The notes beneath the pieces were generated by a model. The model searched no databases and was not told the DNA's origin. It saw nothing but the letters and a program-made list of their open reading frames with translations. Below are positions 17,789 to 25,278 of a DNA stretch of 64,000 nt, piece after piece (position 1 is the stretch's first letter; each line of letters begins with the position of its first letter). The position numbers and the translations under genes were made by a program. The stretch comes from Lactobacillus isalae. GTDB taxonomy: Bacteria > Bacillota > Bacilli > Lactobacillales > Lactobacillaceae. The DNA lies in NCBI RefSeq assembly GCF_947539375.1, contig NZ_OX443569.1:1674001-1738000 (forward strand). The letters are read 5' to 3'.

Positions 17789-18463
17789 ATGACAGTTATT
17801 GTATTAAGTGGGCCCATTGGAGCCGGAAAATCCAGTCTAACAGGTATTTTATCTAAGTATTTGGGTACTGATCCCTTTTACGAAAGCGTAGATGACAATC
17901 CTGTTTTGCCATTATTTTACGAAAACCCAAAGAAGTACGCATTTTTATTGCAAGTTTATTTCTTAAATACTCGCTTTCAAAGTATTAAGTCAGCATTAAC
18001 TGATGATAATAACGTACTTGACCGTTCTATCTACGAAGATGCACTTTTCTTCCAAATGAATGCCGACATTGGCCGTGCTACTAAAGAAGAAGTAGATACT
18101 TATTATGAACTCTTACATAATATGATGAGCGAATTAGATCGGATGCCTAAGAAGAACCCAGACCTTCTTGTCCATATCGATGTATCGTACGATACAATGC
18201 TTAAACGTATCCAAAAGCGTGGTCGCAACTACGAACAATTAAGTTATGACCCAACCTTAGAAGATTACTACAAGCGTCTACTTCGCTATTACAAGCCTTG
18301 GTATGAGAAGTATGACTACTCACCAAAGATGACTATTGATGGTGATAAATTAGACTTCATGGCTAGTGAAGAAGATCGTCAAGAGGTCTTAAATCAAATT
18401 GTTGCCAAGCTCAAAGAAATGGGCAAACTTGACGAAGATTGGAAGCCAAATTTAGTTAAATAA
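17789..18463 (+). CDS. dgk: Deoxyguanosine kinase subunit
   Basis: A 224-residue paralogue of the preceding kinase with the same P-loop (GPIGAGKSS), the DRS motif ([14 protein letters not shown]) and LID ([12 protein letters not shown]). Its length matches the dGK subunit of the known Lactobacillus dAK/dGK heterodimer, which phosphorylates deoxyguanosine. The two proteins diverge mostly in the helices around residues 45-75 and 110-140. ATG 17789 follows AGAAGGAACGTG. Such kinases replace ribonucleotide-reductase-independent dNTP supply by salvage; the nearby purine permeases fit this. A downstream + strand terminator lies at 18643-18670. Confidence 0.92.
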   Translation: MTVIVLSGPIGAGKSSLTGILSKYLGTDPFYESVDDNPVLPLFYENPKKYAFLLQVYFLNTRFQSIKSALTDDNNVLDRSIYEDALFFQMNADIGRATKEEVDTYYELLHNMMSELDRMPKKNPDLLVHIDVSYDTMLKRIQKRGRNYEQLSYDPTLEDYYKRLLRYYKPWYEKYDYSPKMTIDGDKLDFMASEEDRQEVLNQIVAKLKEMGKLDEDWKPNLVK

Positions 18464-18523
18464 AAAAGCCACTACAAAGTAACTCTCAGAGTTATTCTCG
18501 CTCACTTGAGACTAGCGCTTAAT

Positions 18524-18652
18524 CTCATGAATCAAAGAGACGTGAAACTTGATACAATACTAAACCAGTAGCAATTAAAGTAAATGTGTTGAGTAAACGC
18601 ACAACAATGGCAGTCTAATTACTTGCCGAAAAGACGGCTTCTGGGGTGGTCA
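18524..18652 (-). pseudogene. Possible decayed small membrane-peptide frame
   Basis: On the minus strand GGAG at about 18664-18661 is followed by a GTG that opens a 12-codon frame (TTPEAVFSASN) ending in TAG. The same frame then continues for 29 codons as TAIVVRLLNTFTLIATGLVL... and stops at TGA. Read through the TAG it would be a 41-residue single-helix membrane peptide, the form of a type I toxin. The homology is not recognised and the frame is short, so this is tentative. Confidence 0.25.
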
Positions 18653-18670
18653 CACTATCACTCCTTTTTT
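18551..18670 (+). ncRNA. Possible small RNA (or dgk 3' UTR) with strong terminator
   Basis: In the 269 bases after dgk an extended -10 motif (TGATACAAT, ending 18558) would start a transcript near 18565. That transcript would contain a hairpin GCCGAAAAGACGGC (18625-18638) and end at an intrinsic terminator (GGGGTGGT / ATCACTCC plus six Ts, 18643-18670). The RNA would be antisense to a ribosome site and small hydrophobic reading frame on the minus strand. It may instead be only the end of the dgk mRNA. Confidence 0.35.
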
Positions 18671-18672
18671 AT

Positions 18673-18713
18673 ATGCAAAAACTGCGGTCCGTATTGGATC
18701 GCAGTTTTTGCAT
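18673..18713 (-). terminator. Terminator after lactate oxidase
   Basis: ATGCAAAAACTGCG and CGCAGTTTTTGCAT form a perfect 14-bp stem extended by GTCC/GGAT; on the minus strand it ends the lactate oxidase transcript. Confidence 0.8.
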
Positions 18714-18732
18714 ACATTTTTATTTTATTAAA

Positions 18733-19971
18733 TTAATGTCTTGAAGCACCACTTACTGCGTCTGCAGCTTCACCTGTTAATTGATTTTCCTTAGTAACAG
18801 GATATGGTTTCATAACGCTCTTGCTCGTTGAAGAAATTCCCCAATCAGCAGTGTAATCAAGATGATCGATTTTAGCATGTTTAATATCTTCAATTGTCTT
18901 GCAACCAGTCAATTGCATATCGATTAATAATTCCTTATTCAATTGCTCAATAACTGATTGAACACCTTGAGCACCACCAAGTGCTAAACCGTATAAGAAT
19001 GGACGACCAATACCAACTAAATCAGCACCTAATGCTAATGCTTTAAAGACATGTGACCCGCGACGAACGCCACCATCAAGAATAATTGGAACGCGGTGGT
19101 TGCAGCTCTTTACAGCCTTGGCGATTTCAGGCAAAACATCAATTGTAGCAGGAGCACCATCAACTTCACGACCTCCGTGGTTAGAAACTACGATTCCGTC
19201 TGCACCTGCGCCAATTGCAAGCATTGCATCTTCAGCACATTCAACACCTTTAACAATTACAGGGACATCAGCAATTTCCTTAATCTTACGAATATCATCT
19301 GGGCCAATATTTTGAGCAGATGCCGCATACATTTGGGCAACGCTTTGTCCTTCGCCCTTTCCACCATTCCATTCATTAAAGAATGCAAGTGGAACAGGAT
19401 AAGTAAAGTTAGTCCGTAAGTTTGCTTCACGATAGCCACTAACTAAGGCATCTACTGTTAAGAAGAAACCAGTAAAACCTGCCTTAATAGACTCTTCAAT
19501 TACCATCTTATTAAAGTCCCAGTTCTTGCTCAAATACAATTGCATAAACCGAGGCGAATCACCAACTGCGCTTTGTACATCTTGAACACTCTTATTTGCA
19601 TATGTACTCATCCCAAATAAAGCGCCAGCGGCCTTTGCACCTTTAGCAGTATCAATTTCTGCTTCTGCGTTAGCAATACCATGACATGCAATTGGACAAA
19701 TCATGACTGGTGTTTTTAACTTCATTCCTAAAAATTCAGTATTAAGTTCTGGATCTTGCATTCCAGTTAAAGCACGAGGTACTATTTGAAAATGGTTGAA
19801 AGCCTGGGTATTGTTACGCCACGTCCATTCATTTTCAGCACCACTAGCTATGTAATAATACGCTGCTTCTGGTATTACATATTTTGCTTCATTCTCTAAT
19901 TCGTTCAAGTTAACCATATGTAATTTTTCTTCTCTGGTACTTTGCGGGAACCCCTTATAGTATGTTGTCAT
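18733..19971 (-). CDS. lctO: L-lactate oxidase, with C-terminal SGAS tail
   Basis: A 412-residue FMN-dependent alpha-hydroxyacid oxidase that converts L-lactate and O2 to pyruvate and H2O2. The FMN TIM barrel is clear: TPVMICPIACHGIA, the active-site block GIVVSNHGGREVDGAP (catalytic His and Arg) and ILDGGVRRGSHVFKALALGAD. Lactate oxidases are usually about 370-375 residues; this one carries roughly 40 extra C-terminal residues ending DAVSGASRH. The same ending is found on pyruvate oxidase in this window and matches the ApbE flavinylation consensus. Start ATG 19971 follows GGAGGAAATAGCG. Monocistronic. Confidence 0.92.
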   Translation of the reverse strand: MTTYYKGFPQSTREEKLHMVNLNELENEAKYVIPEAAYYYIASGAENEWTWRNNTQAFNHFQIVPRALTGMQDPELNTEFLGMKLKTPVMICPIACHGIANAEAEIDTAKGAKAAGALFGMSTYANKSVQDVQSAVGDSPRFMQLYLSKNWDFNKMVIEESIKAGFTGFFLTVDALVSGYREANLRTNFTYPVPLAFFNEWNGGKGEGQSVAQMYAASAQNIGPDDIRKIKEIADVPVIVKGVECAEDAMLAIGAGADGIVVSNHGGREVDGAPATIDVLPEIAKAVKSCNHRVPIILDGGVRRGSHVFKALALGADLVGIGRPFLYGLALGGAQGVQSVIEQLNKELLIDMQLTGCKTIEDIKHAKIDHLDYTADWGISSTSKSVMKPYPVTKENQLTGEAADAVSGASRH

Positions 19972-20181
19972 CGCTATTTCCTCCAATCATTAAGTATGTT
20001 TCTATACATCTTGATTTTAGGCCTATTTCATCAATTTATTAAATAAAAGCTATTATGAAATGATTCACTAAGTATCAACTCAACACTCTATAGTGCCTTT
20101 ATAGCGCTTTCCCCAGATAAAATTCGTGTTTACATTTATTTATCAGAATGATACACTGTAAAAGTTGCTTATTTAAAGCTA

Positions 20182-20194
20182 AAAAACGAACATT
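20182..20194 (+). promoter_or_regulatory. PurBox upstream of first NCS2 permease
   Basis: AAAAACGAACATT matches the lactococcal PurBox consensus AWWWCCGAACWWT at 12 of 13 positions and lies 16 bases before the start codon. It suggests PurR control. Confidence 0.6.
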
Positions 20195-20210
20195 ATGCCT
20201 GGAGGATAAA

Positions 20211-21521
20211 ATGAATTTTATTAAAAACTACTTTCATTTAGAAAAGTTAGGAACTAATGTTAGAACTGAATTTATCGCTGGTCTAACCACTTTTATCAGT
20301 ATGTCTTATATCCTTTTCGTTAACCCAAGCGTTCTTGGCGCTAGCGGAATGAATACAGGAGCTGTATTCACTGCCACTGCTTTAGCTGCTGCTCTTGGTA
20401 CAGCAATCATGGGTATTGTAGCTAACTATCCAATTGGTGAAGCACCTGCTTTAGGAATCAACGCTTTCTTCGCCTATACTGTATGTATTGGCATGAAGGT
20501 ATCTTGGCAAACTGCTTTAGCCAGTGTTTTCGTTGCATCAATCATCTTTATTTTAATTACCTTATTTAAATTAAGAGAAAAGATCATTGATTCAATCCCT
20601 TCAGACTTAAAATTTGCAATTTCATCAGGTATTGGTTTATTTATTGCTTTCTTAGGTTTACAAAATGGTGGCTTAATCGTTGCTAATAAGTCAACTTTAG
20701 TGGGTTTAGGTTCACTTCATAATCCACTTGTTTGGATTACAATTTTCGGTTTAATCGTTACTGTAATCTTAATGATCTTAGGTGTTCCAGGCGCAATTTT
20801 TATCGGAATGATTGCTGCATCCATTTTTGGAATCTGCACTGGTCAAATCGCTGTACCTCATAAGTTTATTTCTTTAGCACCAAGCCTTGCACCAACTTTT
20901 GGTCAAGCAATTTTCCATATTAAAGATATTAACTCACTTCAAATGTGGGTGGTTGTTTTAACTTTCTTACTTGTTACGTTCTTTGATACTGCTGGTACTT
21001 TAATCGGTCTTGCTCAACAAGCTGGCTTCATGAAAAACAATAAAATGCCACGTGTTGGTAAAGCCTTGGCAGCTGATTCTACTGCTATGATGTTTGGTTC
21101 AATCTTCGGTACTTCACCAGTTGGTGCCTTTGTTGAATCAAGTGCTGGTATTGCAGTTGGTGGACGTTCTGGTTTAACTGCTGTCTTTGTTGCCATTTTC
21201 TTCTTAATCTCAATGATCTTTAGTCCATTGCTTGGCGTCTTCACTACTCAAGTAACTGCTCCTGCCTTAATTATTGTTGGAGTTTTAATGGCACAAAACA
21301 CTGCGCATATTCACTGGAATAAGTTAGAAATTGCTGTTCCTGCCTTCTTAATTCTACTAGGTATGCCACTTACCTACTCAATTTCTGACGGTTTGGCATT
21401 AGGAATGATTACTTACCCAATTTGTATGGTTTCTGCAAAACGTGGTAAAGAAGTTAGCCCAATGATGTGGGTACTGTTTGTAGTATTTATCATCTTCTTG
21501 TGGGTTTTAAACTTTAAGTAA
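20211..21521 (+). CDS. NCS2/AzgA-type purine permease 1
   Basis: A 436-residue membrane transporter with about 13 segments, of the AzgA/PbuG branch of NCS2 purine permeases. Hallmarks are AGLTTFISMSYILFVNP near residue 24, NYPIGEAPALGINAFF, FFDTAGTLIGLAQQAG, and GTSPVGAFVESSAGIAVGGRSGLTA. It imports adenine, guanine or hypoxanthine with protons. Start ATG 20211 (MNFIKNYFHLE) has CTGGAGGATAAA before it and fits both paralogues. It shares roughly two-thirds of its residues with the genes at 23858 and 25444. A PurBox overlaps the leader. Confidence 0.92.
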   Translation: MNFIKNYFHLEKLGTNVRTEFIAGLTTFISMSYILFVNPSVLGASGMNTGAVFTATALAAALGTAIMGIVANYPIGEAPALGINAFFAYTVCIGMKVSWQTALASVFVASIIFILITLFKLREKIIDSIPSDLKFAISSGIGLFIAFLGLQNGGLIVANKSTLVGLGSLHNPLVWITIFGLIVTVILMILGVPGAIFIGMIAASIFGICTGQIAVPHKFISLAPSLAPTFGQAIFHIKDINSLQMWVVVLTFLLVTFFDTAGTLIGLAQQAGFMKNNKMPRVGKALAADSTAMMFGSIFGTSPVGAFVESSAGIAVGGRSGLTAVFVAIFFLISMIFSPLLGVFTTQVTAPALIIVGVLMAQNTAHIHWNKLEIAVPAFLILLGMPLTYSISDGLALGMITYPICMVSAKRGKEVSPMMWVLFVVFIIFLWVLNFK

Positions 21522-21538
21522 GATAAAATTTACTAAAC

Positions 21539-21582
21539 AAAAATACCGATTATCATCCATTTTGATAATCGGTATTTTTTAT
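21539..21582. terminator. Bidirectional terminator
   Basis: AAATACCGATTATCA and its complement TGATAATCGGTATTT form a 15-bp stem with flanking A and T runs. It separates the permease from a convergent pseudogene. Confidence 0.9.
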
Positions 21583-22480
21583 TGCTTTCTACTATGTTCG
21601 AGTAAAAATTTATATAACGGTATTATCTTAATTTTTACATTATTTTCTTCAATTATTTCTTCTTGTTCATAGGTAATTATCTTATATTCGCTAATATTTT
21701 TATCTTTTTCAGCCAAAGTAAGTAGCGCATTAACTTCTCGTTCTCTTGAAAAATCATCTAATTCCCAGGCCACTTGAATTGCTGTCCTTTCATTTGGTAA
21801 ATAAAAATCTAAATCAATTTTATTTTTAATTGAATGCAAATAATATAAGTCTTTCCCATATTGATTATATAAAGTTAAAGCTACAATATTTTCTAACAAC
21901 GCAGCTTCTTTTTTAAATAAAAATAGGTTTAACAGTCCATTATCTAAAAAATAGAATTTGGGTATACTTTCTCGTTCTGAAAATTTGCTGGCAAAATTCT
22001 TTATATCAAATAATAAATATGCTTCTTTAGCGTAATCTACGTAATTAATAGCAACCGGCACACTTATTGAATTACCAGTTTGTCTAACACTTTTAACTAA
22101 TCTATTATATGAAACCTCGTGCATAACTGTTTCAGCAATTTTAGATATCAACAAACGTAGCGATTCTACATTTCTTACTTTGTTATGAGTTACCATATCT
22201 CCTAAAAAGATATTTTGGTAAATATTATTTAAATAGTCACGTGGTACAATTTGATTTATGCTTTCAGGCAACCCACTATTTTTAAGTAGGACGCATCAAT
22301 ATTTTGAATTTCATCAAAAAAAATATGACTTTTCATTAGAAAGTTCATTGGCTACTGAAATAATTAAATTTAGATCGCTCAATTTCATATCAATTAAACG
22401 TTCATCTTCAAAATTGATATAAATTATCTGTGACCAATCACAGCCATTTTTGACCAAATCTCGTGCAATCTTATTTTACA
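21579..22480 (-). pseudogene. AAA ATPase with DUF4143 domain, decayed
   Basis: The minus strand carries fragments of an AAA_14/DUF4143 ATPase. Reading 5' to 3' from about 22480: a fragment NKIARDLVKNGCDWSQIIYINFEDERLID, a Walker B region SYFFDEIQNID reached only by shifting frame in a T run near 22330, then further shifts, then an intact 230-codon frame (21579-22271). That frame holds the C-terminal DUF4143 / PD-(D/E)XK-like domain (KIDLDFYLPNERTAIQVAWELDD). The P-loop and about 100 residues of the sensor and helical region are missing. Clearly a remnant. The break on its 5' side coincides with a type I toxin locus. Confidence 0.85.
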
Positions 22481-22493
22481 AACAAGCTTTCGC

Positions 22494-22499
22494 TATAAT
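22494..22499 (+). promoter_or_regulatory. -10 box of toxin mRNA
   Basis: TATAAT at 22494-22499 with a weak TTATTT 17 bases upstream. Predicted start of transcription near 22506, about 80 bases upstream of the small toxin frame. Confidence 0.5.
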
Positions 22500-22556
22500 T
22501 ATTTTCACAGCAAGTTTTATGAGCGGCGGTTGTTTTTTCTCTCGGAGGTGGGGCCT

Positions 22557-22697
22557 ATGGTCAATATACTGCAGAAAGGGTTCAACCATGTCGGTTTACG
22601 AAAGTATCTCTTTGATGCTTTTGTTTGGTACGTTTTTGTTAGCCCTGCTAACTTACATCGACCACCACAAAAAATAAAAACGCCGCTCTACTTATAA
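22557..22697 (+). CDS. Overlapping leader frame in toxin mRNA (uncertain)
   Basis: A 46-codon frame (MVNILQKGFNHVGLRKYLF...) starts at ATG 22557 behind GGAGGTGGGGCCT, a stronger ribosome site than that of the toxin frame. It overlaps the whole toxin in another reading phase. Such leaders occur in type I toxin mRNAs and can couple or hinder toxin translation. It may not make a functional protein. Confidence 0.3.
   Translation: MVNILQKGFNHVGLRKYLFDAFVWYVFVSPANLHRPPQKIKTPLYL
22588..22677 (+). CDS. Small holin-like toxin peptide (TxpA/BsrG-like type I toxin)
   Basis: A 29-residue peptide: charged start MSVYESISLM, one hydrophobic helix (LLFGTFLLALLTYI) and a basic tail DHHKK. The beginning S-V/T-Y-E-S-x-x-x-M and the following F-G are typical of the TxpA/BsrG/holin-like toxin group of Firmicutes, which insert into or disturb the membrane. 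ATG 22588 is preceded by GAAAGGGTTCAACC. A convergent antisense RNA appears to overlap its 3' end, as in BsrG/SR4 and TxpA/RatA. Family placement rests on pattern, not on a search. Confidence 0.7.
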   Translation: MSVYESISLMLLFGTFLLALLTYIDHHKK

Positions 22698-22722
22698 CTT
22701 TGGCGAGTTATAGAGCGCCGTT
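22679..22722. terminator. Large hairpin at end of toxin frame
   Basis: AACGCCGCTC..TATAACT pairs with AGTTATA..GAGCGCCGTT (one mismatch and a small bulge). T-rich mainly on the minus strand, so it probably ends the antisense RNA; on the plus strand only four Ts follow. Confidence 0.7.
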
Positions 22723-22771
22723 TTCAATGTTTCTATAATCATCTAGCCACCGCTCTTAAAGCGGGCTGTAC

Positions 22772-22797
22772 AAGGAGATCTTCGGATCTCCTTTTTT
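22772..22797 (+). terminator. UUCG-capped terminator of toxin mRNA
   Basis: AAGGAGATC-TTCG-GATCTCCTT followed by T residues: a stable UUCG tetraloop terminator on the plus strand. A smaller hairpin CCGCTCTTAAAGCGG precedes it (22750-22764). Confidence 0.85.
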
Positions 22798-22845
22798 CAT
22801 GTCTAATTATATCATATCGCAATGAGAAATATTGTTTATAATTCT

Positions 22846-23553
22846 TTATTCTCTGCTAATTTCTAAGCAATACGATTTCTTTCCACATTTTGGACAAGTT
22901 AATTTTCTAAACTTAGGTGTATGTGGAGCTAAATTAAAGGCTAAAAATGACGGAATAAAGATATTCCCGCAATTAGGACATACATATTCAACACGGTCGT
23001 AATAGTATTTTGAAAAAAATACAGCTCCTAATACAGCTATCACTATAACTATAATCGGACTTAATCGTAATGCATACATTAAGCTAATACCTATCAATTC
23101 AATTATTATTAACATAATTAGAAAAATTAATATTTTTCGTCTTACTGTAGTCATTTTGTTTTCTTTTCTCATAATGCTTGTAATGTCAGAAAAATTAGTT
23201 AATGCGGCAGATAAAACACCTATTTTTTGTAAATGTTCTATCTGTTTTTGCTTTGCAGTCAATTTTTTAATTTTTTGTTTGTTTTCTTGATACTGCTGCT
23301 TTAAAAGCAACTCAAGCGATTGCTTTCCACGCTGATCTTGAATGAGCATTTTTATTTGTTTCAACGAAAAGCCAAGATCTTTTAGAAACAAAATTAATTC
23401 TATCTGCCTTATCTGTTCTTTTTCATAAAAACGATAGCCGTTCTCTTCCGTATATGCTGGTTTAACAAGTCCTTTTTCATCATAGAATCTTAGAGTACGT
23501 GTACTTACTTCTAGCATCGCAGCTACTTCACCAATTGAATATTTTTCTTGCAT
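22846..23553 (-). CDS. MerR-family regulator with membrane segments and zinc ribbon
   Basis: A 235-residue protein with an unusual layout. N-terminal MerR winged helix-turn-helix (YSIGEVAAMLEVSTRTLRFYDEKGL, residues 4-28), a Gln/Lys-rich coiled coil (about 75-110), two hydrophobic segments (about 140-180), then a C-terminal ribbon with CPNCG and CPKCG pairs (about 192-225) that should bind zinc. MerR proteins are usually soluble; this one seems anchored in the membrane. The effector is unknown. ATG 23553 is chosen: GGAGG lies eight bases upstream, and the GTG at 23562 lies inside that ribosome site. It is divergent from the second purine permease. Confidence 0.85.
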   Translation of the reverse strand: MQEKYSIGEVAAMLEVSTRTLRFYDEKGLVKPAYTEENGYRFYEKEQIRQIELILFLKDLGFSLKQIKMLIQDQRGKQSLELLLKQQYQENKQKIKKLTAKQKQIEHLQKIGVLSAALTNFSDITSIMRKENKMTTVRRKILIFLIMLIIIELIGISLMYALRLSPIIVIVIAVLGAVFFSKYYYDRVEYVCPNCGNIFIPSFLAFNLAPHTPKFRKLTCPKCGKKSYCLEISRE

Positions 23554-23640
23554 TACTTTCACCTCCTAGCTTCAAGATATCAATTAACGCAAGGTTAAAG
23601 TCAATATTTAAATTATAAAACATTATATTTCCCAGGCCAT

Positions 23641-23653
23641 AATGTTCGGATTC
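23641..23653 (-). promoter_or_regulatory. PurBox (distal)
   Basis: The minus strand reads GAATCCGAACATT, matching PurBox AWWWCCGAACWWT at 12 of 13 positions. It lies 185 bases upstream of a second, opposite-facing box and about 75 bases upstream of the predicted -35 element. Confidence 0.55.
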
Positions 23654-23728
23654 CGCAAAGAATTTAGCCTTTTTTCGATTATTAATGCTAGTTTTAGTAA
23701 TTTAATCGAATAATTGTAGTTTTTATTC

Positions 23729-23756
23729 TTGAAATAGTTAATAATTTAGATATAAT
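23729..23756 (+). promoter_or_regulatory. Promoter of second NCS2 permease
   Basis: TTGAAA (23729-23734) and TATAAT (23751-23756) with a 16-base spacer. Transcription would begin near 23763, giving a leader of about 95 bases with a PurBox inside it. The remainder of the 304-base gap 23554-23857 is AT-rich with no other gene. Confidence 0.65.
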
Positions 23757-23825
23757 TTTAGTTGAAGATTCGCTTTTAAATGACTAATAAACTAATTTGG
23801 TTATTTAAAATTCTATTTTTCTTTA

Positions 23826-23838
23826 AAATCCGAACATT
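23826..23838 (+). promoter_or_regulatory. PurBox upstream of second NCS2 permease
   Basis: AAATCCGAACATT fits the PurBox consensus AWWWCCGAACWWT at every position. It ends 19 bases before the start codon, in the same place as the box of the first permease. Confidence 0.75.
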
Positions 23839-23857
23839 GCCATATCTGGAGGGCTAC

Positions 23858-25168
23858 ATGAATTCAATTGGTAATTTTTTCCATTTAAATGAAAATCACA
23901 CTTCATTTAAAACAGAGTTTTTAGCTGGGTTAACTACTTTTGTAAGTATGTCTTATATTCTTTTTGTTAACCCATCCGTTTTAGGAGCAAGTGGCATGAA
24001 TAAGGGAGCGCTATTTACCGCAACTGCTTTATCTGCTGCTTTCACGTGTATTGTAATGGGACTAGTTGCCAATTACCCTATTGCTTCTGCACCAACCTTA
24101 GGACTTAACGCATTCTTTACGTATACGGTCTGCCTGGGAATGCATGTTAAATGGGAGACCGCCTTGGCTGCTGTTTTTGTTGCTTCGATTCTTTTTATCT
24201 TATTAACTGTATTTAAAGTACGTGAGATGATTATCGATGCCATCCCTAGCGACATTAAATATGCGATCTCAGCTGGTATTGGTTTATTTATTGCCTTTAT
24301 CGGTCTTCAAGGCGGTAAGTTAATTAGTAAAAGTGATTCTACCTTAGTTACTGTTGGTGCTTTGAACAATCCACTTGTTTGGATCACAATCTTTGGTTTA
24401 GTTGTGACTATTTTTTTAATGATTGCTAAGGTTCCTGGGGCAATTTTTATCGGGATGATCGTAGCTGCTGTCTTTGGAATTGCTATTGGTCAAATTCCAA
24501 TGCCAAAAGCATTCATCTCAGGCGTTCCAAGTCTTTCACCAATTTTTGGTCAAGCTGTTTTCCATATTAGCGACATTAATACTGTACAAATGTGGATCGT
24601 TGTCTTCACTTTCTTGCTTGTCACTTTCTTTGATACTACTGGTACTTTGATCGGACTTGTTCAACAAGCCGGCTTAATGAAAGACAACAAAATGCCACGT
24701 GCCGGTGAAGCTTTAGCAGCTGACTCCTCGGGTATGTTAGTTGGTTCCGTTCTTGGTACTTCACCAGTTGGTGCCTTTGTTGAATCAAGTGCTGGTATCG
24801 CAGTTGGCGGTAGAACTGGTTTAACTGCTGTCTGGGTTGGTATTTTCTTCTTAATCTCAACCATCTTCAGTCCAATCCTAAGTGTCTTTACCACTCAAGT
24901 AACCGCGCCTGCTTTAATTATTGTTGGAGTATTAATGGCTGAAAACTTAGCACACGTTCACTGGACTGATCTTGAAATTGCAATTCCTTGTTTCTTAATC
25001 GCACTCGGTATGCCTCTTACCTATTCAATTTCAGACGGTCTTGGCTGGGGCTTAATTATTTACCCAGTATCAATGCTGGCTGCTAAGAGATTCAAAGAAA
25101 TCACACCAATGATGTGGATTTTATTCTTTGTCTTCGTCATTTACTTCGTAGTTCTGAATGTGAAATAA
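23858..25168 (+). CDS. NCS2/AzgA-type purine permease 2
   Basis: A 436-residue paralogue of the permease at 20211, with the same hallmarks (AGLTTFVSMSYILFVNP, NYPIASAPTLGLNAFF, FFDTTGTLIGLVQQAG, GTSPVGAFVESSAGIAVGG). A proton-coupled purine base importer in the membrane. Differences cluster in the substrate-facing segments, for example DTTGT against DTAGT and GLGWGLIIYP against GLALGMITYP, so specificity may differ. Start ATG 23858 follows CTGGAGGGCTAC; the frame is open from 23780 but without a ribosome site. Likely PurR-controlled. Confidence 0.92.
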   Translation: MNSIGNFFHLNENHTSFKTEFLAGLTTFVSMSYILFVNPSVLGASGMNKGALFTATALSAAFTCIVMGLVANYPIASAPTLGLNAFFTYTVCLGMHVKWETALAAVFVASILFILLTVFKVREMIIDAIPSDIKYAISAGIGLFIAFIGLQGGKLISKSDSTLVTVGALNNPLVWITIFGLVVTIFLMIAKVPGAIFIGMIVAAVFGIAIGQIPMPKAFISGVPSLSPIFGQAVFHISDINTVQMWIVVFTFLLVTFFDTTGTLIGLVQQAGLMKDNKMPRAGEALAADSSGMLVGSVLGTSPVGAFVESSAGIAVGGRTGLTAVWVGIFFLISTIFSPILSVFTTQVTAPALIIVGVLMAENLAHVHWTDLEIAIPCFLIALGMPLTYSISDGLGWGLIIYPVSMLAAKRFKEITPMMWILFFVFVIYFVVLNVK

Positions 25169-25187
25169 ACGATTTAAATAAATTAGC

Positions 25188-25212
25188 AAAAAGGGTTTAG
25201 TACCCTTTTTAT
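25188..25212 (+). terminator. Terminator after second permease
   Basis: AAAAAGGGT and ACCCTTTTT with a TTAGT loop and T-rich tail. Confidence 0.75.
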
Positions 25213-25278
25213 TTTTCTCCAATTCTTAATTCGATTTGCGTATACGATAAATTTCTGCTAGAATACTTAACAATCAAG

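Larger units (their letters stand above)
22670..22811 (-). ncRNA. Candidate antitoxin RNA, antisense to toxin mRNA 3' part
   Basis: On the minus strand an extended -10 box (TGATATAAT, TATAAT at 22811-22806) would start an RNA near 22799. It would run through two small hairpins and stop at the large stem at 22679-22722, followed on this strand by GTTTTTATTTTTT. The RNA of about 130 bases would be fully complementary to the 3' end of the toxin mRNA, reaching the last toxin codons. This is the convergent architecture of known type I antitoxins. Confidence 0.6.
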
